64,000 nt of DNA from Rugalucina vietnamica. Lineage: Eukaryota > Mollusca > Bivalvia > Lucinida > Lucinidae. Below the pieces are notes generated by a model that was not told the DNA's origin, searched no databases, and was given only the letters and a program-made list of their open reading frames with translations. Shown one piece after another: positions 12,842 to 24,352 of the stretch. A program made the translations under genes and the position numbers. The stretch's first letter is position 1, and every line of letters begins with the position of its first letter. Location of the stretch: assembly GCA_964017185.1 (NCBI GenBank), contig OZ024870.1, positions 30,837,621 through 30,901,620 on the forward strand, in the 5' to 3' direction.

Positions 12842-12901
12842 AAAAACAAAAAAAAAAAAAAAAAAAAACAAAAAACAAAAAACAAAAAAAAAAAAAAAAC
12901 A
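12842..12901. repeat. A-rich low-complexity tract
   Basis: Almost pure A with scattered C (aaaaacaaaa words). Confidence 0.9.
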
Positions 12902-13189
12902 CGTCATTTTAACACAAACAAATGGTAGGAAATAGTCTTCTAGTTACCCATAGCCCACTCCCTCCCCAGGGAAAATTTCTACACTATGATTCTCTAAAAG
13001 TGCATTGAAAAAGCTATCAAATCCTGTTTTCTGCCATCTGAAAGTGGAAGCGTTTGCGTTTTACGCTATGTTTTATCAAATTACTCTAAATATTCAATTT
13101 TTGCCCATTTGTGTCACGTAAAATCACAGAGTGTTAACACCCAACCCTAATAAGCATAGGAAGTAAGGTGATATACCTATATTACCACA

Positions 13190-14150
13190 TGTATCTTGGC
13201 TACTTATAGACCTAGAGAGCAGAAATAGGTATCAAATGATTGCTTTGGTAATGCTATACAACCATGTAATAAGATATAATTATCAAACTGACTTCCTGGT
13301 ATTCGAATATTAATGAGAACTTTATATATTTGACAAAAAACACAGATAATGGAGTAAACCAGCACAATTGTTTATATCTCAGCAACCAAAAGCTCTAAAG
13401 AGCTTGAATTGGTATCAAGTGATTGCTTTGACAATGTTCTATAACCATATAATAAGATATGTAAACAAGATGGCTATCTTAATGCTCAAATATTAAAAAG
13501 AACTTCAGATATTAGAGAAAAATAACAGATAAATGAAGGGGGTATATCAACAAAATTATGATATCTCAGCAATCAAAAACTCTAGAGACCTGAAATTTGT
13601 ATCAAATGATTGTTATGATAATGTTCTATAATAATGCGAACAGATACAGAAAATTTTGACTTTCTTGGTGTTCAAATATTGATGAGAACTTTCAATGTTG
13701 GAGAAAAATCAAAACGTTTATGACTCAGGAACCAAAAGCCATAGAGTGTTGAAATTGATGACAAATGATTGCTATGATAACATTCTAAAACCACAAAATA
13801 CTCTACATTAATAATCAGACTTTCGTGCTGTTCGAATATTGAGGAAACTTTAAATATAAGAGAAAAATCACAGAAAATGGAGGGGATATACCTACAGAAA
13901 CGTGTATTTCTCAGGAACCAAAAGTCATAAAGAACAGAAATTGGTATCAAATGATTTGCTATGACAATATTCTATAATTATGTAATAAGATATATGGATA
14001 AGCTTACTTTCTTGGAGCTCAAATATTTAAGAGAACTTCAGATATGAGAGAAAAATCACTGGCAAACGAAGCGGGCATACCATTAAAACTGCTGATATTT
14101 CAGTGAAAAAAGGCTCTACAGAGCTAAAATTGGTATCAAATGATTGCTAG
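13190..14150. repeat. Diverged ~165-190-bp tandem repeat, about six units
   Basis: The phrase 'ggtatcaaatgattgct' recurs near 13234, 13416, 13607, 13770, 13948 and 14138. It is preceded by 'atctcagcaaccaaaagctc' variants and followed by 'atgttctataacca' variants. Units are substantially diverged. Confidence 0.8.
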
Positions 14151-14219
14151 ATTTTGTGATAACTATGACCTTGCTTTTTTTTTTTTGCTGCTTGTGTAAG
14201 GTCATAGTTATCACAAAAT
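14151..14219. repeat. Perfect 22-bp-arm hairpin
   Basis: Arms beginning attttgtgataactatgac and ending in its exact complement, with a T-rich loop of about 25 bases. Confidence 0.85.
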
Positions 14220-14419
14220 TGTGAAACTGTCATGCATTCCAGTTTTTTAATGTTCCTACGATGCTTTTAATGAACCACGTGCATATTTTAGTTGACTGAA
14301 CCTCTAGTATCTTTAAAGAGGTGCCAATGAACAAATTTCTAAGAAAAAATGCCAGCCCACACTTTCCCCTGACAGATTCATAAACAGCTAATTTGATCTA
14401 TACTTACTGATACACATGC

Positions 14420-15125
14420 TCAGGAATAAAATAGTCAAGGCCGCTGTGTCGAGATTTGAGCTCCCGTGGCAAATTTTTGCCAAAAGTGAATCCTGTCCAT
14501 TTTCATGTAGAGAAATATATGCCCTTCCAGAAAAACGATGTTTCCAATGTTTCCTTGGCATATTAACTTCACAATGACGTCACAAAGTGACGTACCAACG
14601 TTTTCTCAGAAATGAACATTGTATCTTTTCTTACACATAAAATAAGCAAATGTATGTTTCATTTGGTCGTGAAGTTGTTTGAAACATTTTGATGAGATAT
14701 ATATAATATAAAATGTTAATGCAATTCTAGCCTTCATGTAACGTAAAAATGACGTCATTTTGACGTTAATTCGATAAAATTTAAATTATGCGCGAAAACA
14801 ATTGCAAATTACTAATAATTTGACTGTGCCATGTACATTTAGTAAAAGCACAATATGTTTAAAGGAAAACCAATACTAACGGCGTATAGCTACCCATCTT
14901 ACTAAGAAATCCAGTGCACATTCTGATCGGAATCGGCACCGCTGAACAAAACATTAGTTTAGGCCGCTGTCTCTAAATTTTGGGCATCGTGGCAAATGTT
15001 TGGTTAAAGTGTTTTCTTTGGATTTTATACAGAGCTATATATGCCATTTAAAATAAAATATGTTGTTCCAATTTTTTATTCCAAATATTAACGTCAAAAT
15101 GACGTCACAAAATGACGTAAGCTCT
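14420..15125. repeat. Dispersed repeat, two tandem units (inverted copy at 19.4-20.1 kb)
   Basis: Units near 14428 and 14955 share 'aggccgctgt', a 'cgtggcaaat' word, a 'gatgtttccaat'-like word and gacgtcaca. The same sequence, diverged, appears on the other strand at about 19420-20125 (gccacgggattacacagcgg then ccttgacta). Together they form distant inverted repeats, probably independent insertions of one family. Confidence 0.65.
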
Positions 15126-15217
15126 TTTCTAATCAAATTAGGTGGATTGTATTGATTTTTATTATATGGCAAGTGATGAAATATAGAGAAATATGTATTA
15201 AATATAACCAATATTTG

Positions 15218-15280
15218 AAAAAGTTATATTTTCACATGTGAAAATATAAAAAAGTTATATTTTCACATGTGAAAATATAA
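15218..15280. repeat. Duplicated 24-bp palindrome
   Basis: Two adjacent copies of a perfect palindrome centred on ttttcacatgtgaaaa. Confidence 0.85.
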
Positions 15281-15412
15281 AATTTGGGAATACGCAAATT
15301 ACGATTCCACCGTTTCATTTCTAATTTATACATAACTAAATTTTATAATCTATGCTATTGTTGACGCAATGAACGTTCACACACAATAGCAACGTAATGA
15401 TATATAAACTTT

Positions 15413-15585
<173 letters not shown>

Positions 15586-15659
15586 TTATAAGGTTTGGGG
15601 TGATATTTAAAATGCAAGGTATTTGGTTACAAAATAGACAGTAAAGTAATCGATAAAGC

Positions 15660-16375
15660 TAGTGTCTCACTGGCATGCGAATTTCTCGCGACTGTTTTGC
15701 GAATTTTGTCGCGGGACTTTCGCACGACATTCGTGCGAGTGTCGCGCGAGTGTCTTGAGAATTTTCTTGTGTCGCGAACTAGTCGCGAACTGGTCGCGAA
15801 GTTTTTCAACATGTTTAAAAATTTTATGCGATTTTTTTCTCCAAAATATTTCGCAAGACTGTCGCGCGACAGTCGCGCGACGGTCGCGCGACGTTCGTGC
15901 GAGTGTCGCGAACTTGTCGCCGCGAAATTTTGGCGAATTTACAATGCGAAATTTTCGCGACACTTGTACGAATGTCGCGCGAGTGTCGCACGACGGTCGC
16001 GCGACAGTCTTGCGAAAACCTCGCGACTATCTGGCGAGAAAATAAAACTAAGCGACATTCGTACGAATGTCGCGCGACACTCGCACGAATGTTGCGCGAC
16101 TGTCGTACGAATTTAAATGAAAATAAGTTACATTCGCGGGAAAGTCGTGAGGCACTCTCACGAATGTCGTGCGACAGTCGCGCGACTATCGCGCGACAGT
16201 CGCGCGGTATATTTTCAAAATTAGACCGAAATTCGCGAATTTGTCGCAAAAAATGTCTATTCAATGAGACTGCAACGTGAAAGTTGTGTTTATATCGTTT
16301 ATCTTTGTCGCGAAATAGTCGCTAACTATTCGCGAACTAGTCTCCAGTTGTCGCATTCCAGTGAGATAGGGGCTT
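15660..16375. mobile_element. CpG-rich element of reiterated TCGCGCGAC-type palindromes
   Basis: Terminal inverted repeats: tctcactggcatgcgaattt near the left end and the complement of tcgcattccagtgagata at the right. The interior is an irregular array of words such as gtcgcgcgacagtcgcgcga, with dozens of CpGs in a background that is otherwise AT-rich. Because these words lack stop codons in most registers, open frames of 98-146 codons appear on both strands. They encode only R/S/D/C/V-rich repeats and I do not call them genes. Confidence 0.75.
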
Positions 16376-16639
16376 AAGACTACTGGAATGTCATATACTA
16401 CACAATACATCGTTCTCTTGCTCGTGGAAATTTCTGTCATCGATGTGTTAACTCGTGCGTACTTCAAGGGGGTGGTATCATATGTGTGAGCACAGTTTTG
16501 AAAATTAGTCAGGTCTAAGGACTAAATCCATTGGAAATAACAAATTAGGCACAACATAGTCTCCAGCCTCATCACGGTATGTCATTGTTTTGAAAGTTGT
16601 CACGCGATCTCAGGTTGTAGTCTCAATCCGAAGGACTGG

Positions 16640-16710
16640 AAAAGCCCGGGATCGAACTTGCGACCCCTGGTTTACAAGGCAAGTGGCTTAACCACTGTGC
16701 CAAGTAGGCT
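16640..16710 (-). mobile_element. tRNA-Thr-like head of a SINE, or tRNA pseudogene
   Basis: On the minus strand the sequence reads like tRNA-Thr(TGT): an A-box-like tggcacagtgg, an anticodon-arm stretch gccttgtaaaccaggggtcg, and a B-box agttcgatccc. The acceptor ends (gcctact... and ...cgggctttt) do not pair into a proper 7-bp stem, so a functional tRNA is unlikely. Confidence 0.65.
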
Positions 16711-17029
16711 TCCGGTATCGCATATATCCTCTTGGCCTTTCGTATCATAAATGATTCTCTGTTATTGATCTTCGGATATGTATGTTACATGTAGCTGTGC
16801 AATGACTTTAGAAAAGTCTGGGTGTATACTTCCAACTTTATCAGTTATATGAAAGGCCGTGCGATGAATGCGATATAATTCGCTTTATCGTATAATTGGC
16901 ATTCATTTGCCTCATCTTTAAATTATCACGATGAAAACGATAAAACTAGCGTCTTAAGCGATGCTTCATATATGTAGTATCCAGCCACGCATCGCCTTTA
17001 CGACTTCATGCAATTCCAATTCTAAGGTA

Positions 17030-17140
17030 CAAGTAGGCAAAGATCAGGAAAAGGTGCAATCAGAAAAAGATTCCCACTCCAAAAACCGAGGTGGGAAAAA
17101 AACCAAACCAACAACCAGGTACTGATACCAAGAAAACATT
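17030..17140. repeat. Dispersed repeat (second copy at 49,258)
   Basis: The stretch from ggtacaagtaggcaaagatc through cactccaaaaaccgaggtgg to the 'aggtact' phrase recurs almost base for base at 49,258-49,370, just outside the LTR element. The family is unknown. Confidence 0.7.
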
Positions 17141-18296
17141 TCGTAAGCCGAATGAGCAGCTATTTTCCCAATAGGTGGCCACTCAGTTACCTTAACGTCA
17201 CTAAAAATATGAAAACACACATAAGGCGCCAACAGCACAAAAAATCAAACACCAAGACATAAAACAAAAAGAACCAACACAGAAGTATCGACTTGGAACG
17301 ACCAGTAACAAACAGTTACTGGCGGGCTTAAATCGATTTTACATGGCCATAACCTCACCCTCAGCTTCTGCAGTGGTTCATAACATTTAGCTAGTTCTTC
17401 GGTCCTCGTGGTGAATCTCTAACTAGTCAATGAATCACCAAGAACAAACAAATAAATCAAGATAAACATCCTGATGAATCAAAAACCAGGACTCACTAAT
17501 CTTGCTTTCTCCAGCACCTGCCGCATCATTTGCTTTTGCTGTATATACAAGAAGAAATCAGTGATGTGATGCATTCATGGTGACATGCATGCACTTGTTC
17601 AGACTGATACATTCTTTGATCCTTTTTCAGTGACACTCGGGTTATAACAGGGCTTATTATGATACATGTGGTGTTTGCCATGCTATATATGCTTATTTGG
17701 GCTTTGAGAGGAAGAAGTGAAATGGTGACAAATTATTCAACCTACGAAAACTGTAGGCACAAGCAAGTAACACACAATTGTGCTAGATTGCGTAAAAGAT
17801 ATCAACTGCAATACTAAAATACAAGGGACTATGCATACAGTTCAGCAGTCATGTGACAGCTATGACCTTAATATAAGTGCTCTGCTTTACAACTGACCTA
17901 CAGACAGTGATATATTACTCAACAATTCACTTCTAGAGCTTATCCATTTCTCAATTAAAGACGCGCTTTCTTTAAATATAAAAAATCAGGTTGGTTTGGT
18001 CATACATAATGACCAAGTATTTGAGCTGGTCAATGTCTCTCCTGTGTATTTAGCCAGTACTGTGTGGAGCTGAAAGTGCCTTGCTCAATGTCACTACACA
18101 GAAATTATAAGTATCGAACATGATTTGCAAATTAAGTACAAAAACACACATATCGGTGACAGAAGACAATAAAAAGAAGAACAACATAGTGTTCTTGAAT
18201 GCGATGATACCGTCCTCTGGTCTAAAAAGATTATTTACTATTAATGTTAAACATACAGGCAAATTCGAAAAGTCATCCATGGAGGTTATTGATTTA
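17141..18296. other. No gene recognised
   Basis: AT-rich sequence without a recognisable gene or strong repeat. Confidence 0.45.
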
Positions 18297-19040
18297 TTAA
18301 GGGGATGCCAATTGTCAAAAACTAATACTTGTATAATTTTTACCTGTATAAAGAAAAATGACAATTTTTCTTAGGAGACTGGGCATTCTTGACACATTCT
18401 TGTATGAGTCATTCAAACATCGAATACATATTCTTTTATGCCCCAAACCTCAGCTCTAGAGGGCTCAGCAGCACGCTTATCAGCATTGTTCAAGTCACTT
18501 CCTGGTTTGATTCCATTGTCATCCGTCTGGCATGCCGGATAAATTTTACTAAAAGCTTTCACCGTAAACATGATCTCCAATGTCTTGACTACAATCTGTG
18601 AAAGTATTTTGAACAAAAAGTCAATATTTTGGGAGAAATCATACTATTTACTGTATCTGCTGTATAAGGTTTTCAGCATATATGACAAATACCATGTTTT
18701 CCCCCGAGAAGAAATCATCTCCAAGTGGACAAACTTTCACAGATTGTAGTCTGGCTTTTGGAGATCATGTTTATGGTGGTAGCTTTTAGTAAAACTTATC
18801 CAGCATGCCAGACAGATGACAACGGAATCAAACCAGGAAGTAACTTGACCAATGCTGATAAGCGTGCTGCTGAGCCCTCTAGAGCTGAGGTTTGGGGCAT
18901 AAAATAATCTGTATTAGATGTTTGAATGACTCATACAAGAATGTTTCAAGAATATCCAGTCTCCTAGGAAAAATTGTCATTTTTCTTTAAACAGATAAAA
19001 TTATATAAGTATTAGATTTTAACAATTGGCATCCCCTTAA
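18297..19040. repeat. Inverted duplication, ~310-bp arms with ~127-bp spacer
   Basis: The left arm (18297-18605) and right arm (18733-19040) are reverse complements with modest divergence. Landmarks are ttaaggggatgccaattg at one outer edge and its complement at the other, and actttcacagattgtag at the inner edges. Both arms keep a similar open frame containing YPACQTDDNGIKPGS and ADKRAAEPSRAEVWGIK, read outward from the spacer. I do not recognise that peptide. Confidence 0.85.
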
Positions 19041-20262
19041 CAGGACATCCATCTTGTAGATTTGATTAGGTTGTTGAAGTTCAAGAAGCTTAAGTACCAT
19101 TTGGTACTTACTAGTTTTGTCTAATTGTCATGTAAATAGTATATATATTTTACTTGAAATGTTTAACGACCAGCAGCAGTTTTTGTTTCATTTAAAAAGA
19201 AGTACGGACGCTTCGCTTAGGCTTTAATACGAAATATGTTTCAAACTTCTAAGGTCATTTAGTGCACATTATATATGAACAAAGGCACTAGTTGCACAAA
19301 CCTTATTTTTTCACATGAATTATTAATCTTATTAATCTTAGACACAACCTATGACTAAAATATCGCCCCCTACAAAACGGGATACCTTTGGCATTTGAAC
19401 TTCCAAAATAAACCACCGTTTATACTTATGTGACGTCATTTTTCAAATACTGAGGTCATTATGTAGTTATTTTTACAAATAATTTATATTCAAAACCAGC
19501 ATATTAATTTTATGTTCAAATGTGTTGTTTTTATTAATATAACAGCTAATCGAACTATTCAATGATATTACAATCAAGTAACTAGCCCTAAGTTAATGAT
19601 TTTGGTATACGACAAAATAACTGCACACGTCACTTTATGACGGAACGTCGCGTTAACGTCAAAACAATTTTAAAAATTAGAAACATCTTTTTTCTGATAG
19701 GGAATATATTGTCCACAAGAAATATCTTGTTTGCAACCGTTTACCAAAAATACAAACAAGACTACACAGCGACATGTATTTCACTTACTAACGTCCTATC
19801 TACGTCATAATTACTCTCAAATAATTCAAAATTGCATTTGCTATAAACGAACATGATGCCATCTTTATAATATTAGCTCAACTGATCAAAATATACAATA
19901 TGTCCAATATTTACTTTTAATGGGTTCATTTAACTCTATTTATAGACATTTTACTACGCAAAAATGGGTACCATCTTATGTGACGACACTATGACGTTAA
20001 AACGTCATGAAAAAATTGGAAACATCTTTTTTCTTAAATAGAATATATTTTTCTACAAGAAAATGCATGTTTCCCACTTTTAGCAAAACATTGCCACGGG
20101 ATTACACAGCGGCCTTGACTAGTATAGTATATATCTTCTTTTAAATACTGATTGCAAATAATGGTAACATGATATGCTTGAAGCAATTCCATAGTATATA
20201 TATTGTCTTAGAGTATGTTTCTAGGGCGTAGCCATTACACATCATTCGTGTCTTATTTCAGG
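19041..20262. other. Region upstream of the nSTAND gene, including an inverted dispersed repeat
   Basis: No coding frame. About 19420-20125 is the diverged inverted copy of the repeat at 14.4-15.1 kb, with tgacgtca words. The stretch before 20262 ends in tcttatttcag, a good splice acceptor, so an untranslated first exon may lie in this region or further upstream. No TATA box or start site could be fixed. Confidence 0.45.
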
Positions 20263-20304
20263 AGATTAAACTTCTTATCAAAATGACACTAGAACAGCCT
20301 AAAA

Positions 20305-21142
20305 ATGCCGATTAATCCTTTTCTGAAACTCAAGAAGTGGTGGTCAAAAGGTAAACAGGAATATGACTTCAGCAGTTTGGAGAATGATCGTACCGAACTC
20401 CGAAAGTCTGCGTCTGAACAAAGTATAGACTCTAGTGATGGGTCGTATAAAAGTGTCGATGATGATGTTTTCGACAGTGCAATTAACATTCCAGAAAAAT
20501 CTAGATCCGAAGGGGCTCTAGACAAACTAAAGCGCCATGTGCGAAATAAATACAAAGCTCGATTTTCACAGAGCGATTTACATGCGCCAAAGCAGGATAC
20601 AATTAGAAAGTTCAATTCAGAAACTGAGGTCCATAAAAAACACAAGAAAAATAGAAGAACAAAATCACTTGTAAAGAGCTTCCTATGTGCGATACCAGAA
20701 GCAAGAGACCTAGATTCAGATACAGACATAAAGCAACCATATCGTAGTGCTGTATGCATTGAGTCGAGACAAAAGTTCAATGACACGCCGGATTGCTATT
20801 TGGAGTCAAAGTCTAGCATTCAGTGGGTTGAGGAAGAAAGCAGTGTACCAAGCAACAAAGGAGGAGCTAAAAGTACCACTGATGCCATTGTAGATGAATC
20901 TGTATCCGCGTCCCTGCTTTGCAAAGATGAAACGGGCGCGACTCCTCAACTCCGTGAATGTCGTGACTACTGGGAAGCAAAAGGCGCCAGACCAAAGGAG
21001 TTTCCAGCAAAGCAAAATTCTGAGACATCTTCAGGGATATCCAGTATGGAAGAGTGTCTCGCACAGCAGTCTAAAGACAAAAGCGTTGATGAGTATGTCA
21101 AGTCAACGCTTCAGTATACACGCGACGGACACTCTGCTAGTT
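20305..21142 (+). CDS. nSTAND gene, coding exon 1 (disordered N-terminal region)
   Basis: Encodes residues 1-279 plus one base. It opens with a short amphipathic basic segment (INPFLKLKKWW, residues 3-13). Ser/Asp-rich stretches follow, then a basic cluster KKHKKNRRTK at 111-120 that could be a nuclear-localisation signal. I see no folded domain. The donor is ctagtt|gtgagtat at 21143. Reading through the donor gives only eight more codons before a stop, so the 287-codon frame is an intron read-through. A ten-codon upstream frame (ATG 20283) overlaps the start. Confidence 0.8.
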
Positions 21143-24100
21143 GTGAGTATGACTGGACGCTTTTGTAGAAAAATATCATTTGATTGGCTTTTGCAGCCGC
21201 GTGTTAATTGTTATTCTTTATGTACCTTGAAATTCGCAAAAATATCTGATACTTGTAGTGTACAAATGAATCTGTGATTTGGTAGATGAATTGTGTACGA
21301 GTATAGTACTAGTGTAATGATATATAGCTGTACTGTGTTATAAATGACCCTAATATAATTTTATTAAGTTTGTCAGACACTAGCTATATTGTATATTATT
21401 CTATTTGTTCTATGTATTTGAAGTAATGAAACTTTAAACAAACTTTTTTGTAGCACCAGCAGAAGTAAATGAAATGGGCAACGAAACAGCTGCCAAGCTT
21501 ACCAGAAAGTGGAAATCATGTATCATAAAGGCGTCAAATGTCCAGTTGAATACTTTTAATGGTAAGTTAACGCTTTGGACTGTATAATGCATATGTGAAG
21601 ACTGTTTAATGAATAAGGATGAGACATAACCCTTGCTATCCTTGCTATGCCGATACTATATCAAAATTTTCGTTGTTTACATTTTCATGAACAGTACTAT
21701 ATTTAAAGAAGAAGCCTATGTTTTAATAGTTGGATCCTAATATTCCAAATCTCTTTGTAGGGGGAGTATCGGAACCCAATGTCAGCCAGAGACCAATACA
21801 GGGTAAGTCTGATTAATTATATAGACATGAAACGCCTATCATTTCACAGCAACACAAGGGTACAAGAATGGTATAACTTTATTAAGCGTTCAAATACAGG
21901 GTCTGTACAACGAACCTCTCGGATATCAGTTTCTAACTGTCAGGTTTTATCGTATTTAGAATGCATCGTGACCTTCAATTCGCGAAGGTTTAATACCTAC
22001 CCTGAGCTCAGCATCTACAAACATTGCTACACATTTTATTCATGATCTAAATTAATTTATGCATTTCAGCTATAAATCCTACGTCACCAGCTGAAAAAAT
22101 GGGATCCTTGAAAGGTAAATTATGTATGCTTAGGAAGCGAAATCAATGTCTTCGTAAATGGCTTCCTTTTTTGTTCTTACTCCTGCAAAAATGGTATACA
22201 ATTTCATACATTAAATTTGATTTCCATTTTCTTCTCCAAAGAATTACCGCGGTATGTGTTGGTATTTTTGTTAACAAATGAACATACATGCTGTTTGGAT
22301 GGTAAACTATCGTTGAAACATCTTTTGCGAAAATGGTGCCTATTAGAATAACCCATGCTTAGAGTATTATAGGTCTATAAAACTGTATTACACTACGCAC
22401 ATTTTTGGTATTTTGTTTGAAATATTACTTAATTCATAGCATTGCATCTATTTTTGTTTGTAGATATGTCGGACGTAGTAATGAAGACATTTGCTACTGA
22501 AGAGAAGGTCGCGCTGAGGTCTGCATTCGAAACTGGTCTCAGCAAGATATCATCAACAAACAAGCCGCGAATCGCTGTAATAATCGGACATAAGGGGGAT
22601 GGAAAAACAGTCTGCGGTAAATATATATTGCAACAATCACACGATTTCAAACACAAAGTCGTGGTAAACACATACAAAGATTGGCAAACTGTGAAAATAA
22701 AGAACAAAGAAAATGTTGACACCGTCATGTTCATCGATGACCTGTTTGGAACAGACCGCTTTAGAAAGAGTATCTATGACAAATGGCATCCCTACTTGGA
22801 CCAGATCTACGCAGCAAGCATGAATGGTAATATATCTACTATAATTGCTATCGATAAGAAAGTATTTGAGAAATATCTGGCCCACAACAACTGCCATAAA
22901 CTGTTTGCAGAAGAGCATGTCATTGATTTAACTGGTGATTTTGCACTCAAAAGAGATGAGATGTGTAACATCTTGAAACAACATCTTAGACATTTTAAGA
23001 AGGCGAAGAACGTCAGATTTTGTGAGGAAAAGGCTGAAGACAATACTGCTGAATTTACTGAAAATGGAGACCTAATAATCTGGGAGGATATCATTGAGCA
23101 AATCTCCATTTTACAGTTCCCTGTAGGATTTCCTTCTGCAGCCGCCAATTTTGCATCATCGATTGAAAATATAAAGCAAGGCGTTGAATATTTCTACAGT
23201 CCTCAGAATTCTATCGTAGTCTCCATCAACGAGATTCGAAGATCGACAGAAATGTCCCAAAAGAAAGCAGCCTTTGCAATTGGTACAATTGTACAACATG
23301 GCGGAAAGATGACTCTCTGCGAGTTTGAATCAGATGAAAACCAAATAGATTCGAAGAAGAGGTCTTCAAAAGATATGAAGAATAAGGCTAAGGGCAAAGT
23401 GTCATTGAAGGATGCACTTAATGCACGAGTACCACCAAATGAGCCTATAACAGTCTACTTTAGAGAAGGGCTAAATGAAATCGAGGGGAATTATGTAGAC
23501 ATAGAAGAGGGTAATATTAGTTTCAGATGTGTACCGATACACTATTCGGCAGCTATCTCCTTCGGTAAAGAACATGCTGTGGATGTTATTGCAGCTATGC
23601 CGTTTGATTTCGTGAGTAAATTTGTCGGTCCACCAAGAGCATACAACGACAAACATTCCTTGTACATTTCGCTTGATCCTGCCACATACCAGGTTTTGTT
23701 TGACCGACTGATGGACCAGATAGAGAGGAGGAACGTAAGGTTGGTTATGGAGCACCAATACATGGGGGAGAAAACATTTGTGTCCGCATTTCTTAAATAC
23801 ATATCCCATGAGTGCAAAATGAAACGATTCCTTCAGATGAAAGACAACGAGTCAAATCTCAATGTACTCTGCCATGGAATGACAAGGAGCTATCAAAAGA
23901 ACCCGGATTATGCGAACTGTACAGAACACATTTTGAAAACCGAATGGAAGGAGCACATGAGGCGGTCAGGTCAGAAAGAGTTCTTCGAGAAAGAAGCAGT
24001 CAAGATAGCAGCAAACCAGAAAAATGTTTCAACATTTGAAGAGCTCCTTAAGCAGATGAAAACATTTGATGCTAAATGTTTTGACGCTGTAATCCGGACA

Positions 24101-24352
24101 GGATCTAAACAGCTCCTGGACATTCTCCTTCGGTACAAAGATTATCGAATCAACCTTTTGACAGCACTGAAGTCTACCTTTAAATATCACTACAAGGATG
24201 ATGCAAGAAGGGCAACCCTGTTCGCAAAATACATACTGATGAAAGAAAGCAGCCTGATGGGTAAGAAGGCTATGAGAGAAGCGAGGAAGTTTGCCAACGA
24301 TTCCAGCGACAACGACATGCTTGAATTCCTGGCTTCACTAGAAAAAGACTGA
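20305..24352 (+). CDS. nSTAND3-like P-loop NTPase, five coding exons, ~973 aa
   Basis: Coding exons are 20305-21142, 21454-21561, 21761-21802, 22070-22114 and 22464-24352. All introns are GT-AG and phase 1, and the joined frame is open for 973 codons. Residues 1-279 are low-complexity, Ser/Lys-rich and probably disordered. Residues 280-344 come from three mini-exons. From residue 346 comes a P-loop NTPase with Walker A GHKGDGKT (386-393) and Walker B VMFIDDLFG (432-440). It is followed by a VIDLTGDFALKRDEMCNILK segment and a FPVGFPS...GVEYFYSP segment, as in the nSTAND3 group of signal-transduction ATPases. The C-terminal ~350 residues are helical-looking and not assigned. Family members are thought to act as intracellular sensors or scaffolds, so that role is inference here. 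The start is ATG 20305: there is an in-frame stop at 20290, and an acceptor at 20262 precedes it. Confidence 0.8.
21454..21561 (+). CDS. nSTAND gene, coding exon 2 (36 codons)
   Basis: Acceptor acttttttgtag at 21453 and donor aatg|gtaagtt at 21562. It enters and leaves in phase 1 and is 108 bp, so it can be included or skipped without changing frame. It encodes residues 280-315, including KLTRKWKSC. No domain. Confidence 0.75.
21761..21802 (+). CDS. nSTAND gene, coding exon 3 (14 codons)
   Basis: A 42-bp mini-exon between acceptor ctctttgtag and donor acagg|gtaagt, phase 1 on both sides, open in the joined frame (GVSEPNVSQRPIQ). Confidence 0.7.
22070..22114 (+). CDS. nSTAND gene, coding exon 4 (15 codons)
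   Basis: A 45-bp mini-exon between acceptor gcatttcag and donor gaaag|gtaaat, phase 1 on both sides, open in the joined frame (AINPTSPAEKMGSLK). Confidence 0.7.
22464..24352 (+). CDS. nSTAND gene, coding exon 5 (NTPase and C-terminal region)
   Basis: Acceptor tttttgtttgtag precedes 22464. The split codon makes Asp 345, followed by Met 346 (MSDVVMKTF). The frame remains open upstream to an ATG at 22442, but those bases are the polypyrimidine tract, so that ATG is not the start. The exon holds the whole NTPase core and the C-terminal half and ends at TGA 24350-24352. The position after Walker B that is often S/T-R in nSTAND3 members reads IIAIDKK here. A Lys-rich insertion (KKRSSKDMKNKAKGK) splits the middle of the protein. 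Confidence 0.9.

Noticed and set aside
15627-16280. Overlapping open frames of 98-146 codons on both strands rich in Arg/Ser/Cys
   Set aside because: They arise from the stop-poor TCGCGCGAC repeat in several registers at once, with no start, splice or flank support.
16640-16710. A functional tRNA-Thr gene
   Set aside because: A- and B-box and anticodon arm are recognisable but the acceptor stem does not pair; more likely a SINE head.
20289-20786. 165-codon frame antisense to the first exon of the NTPase gene
   Set aside because: It is a shadow of the sense coding exon, which has splice sites and a consistent joined frame.
21143-21168. Extension of the first exon frame to a stop at 21168
   Set aside because: It crosses a strong donor (gtgagtat); joining to the next exon continues the frame for nearly 700 more codons.
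22442-22465. ATG at 22442 as the start of the NTPase
   Set aside because: The bases are the polypyrimidine tract and AG of a splice acceptor; the reading frame enters from the mini-exons.
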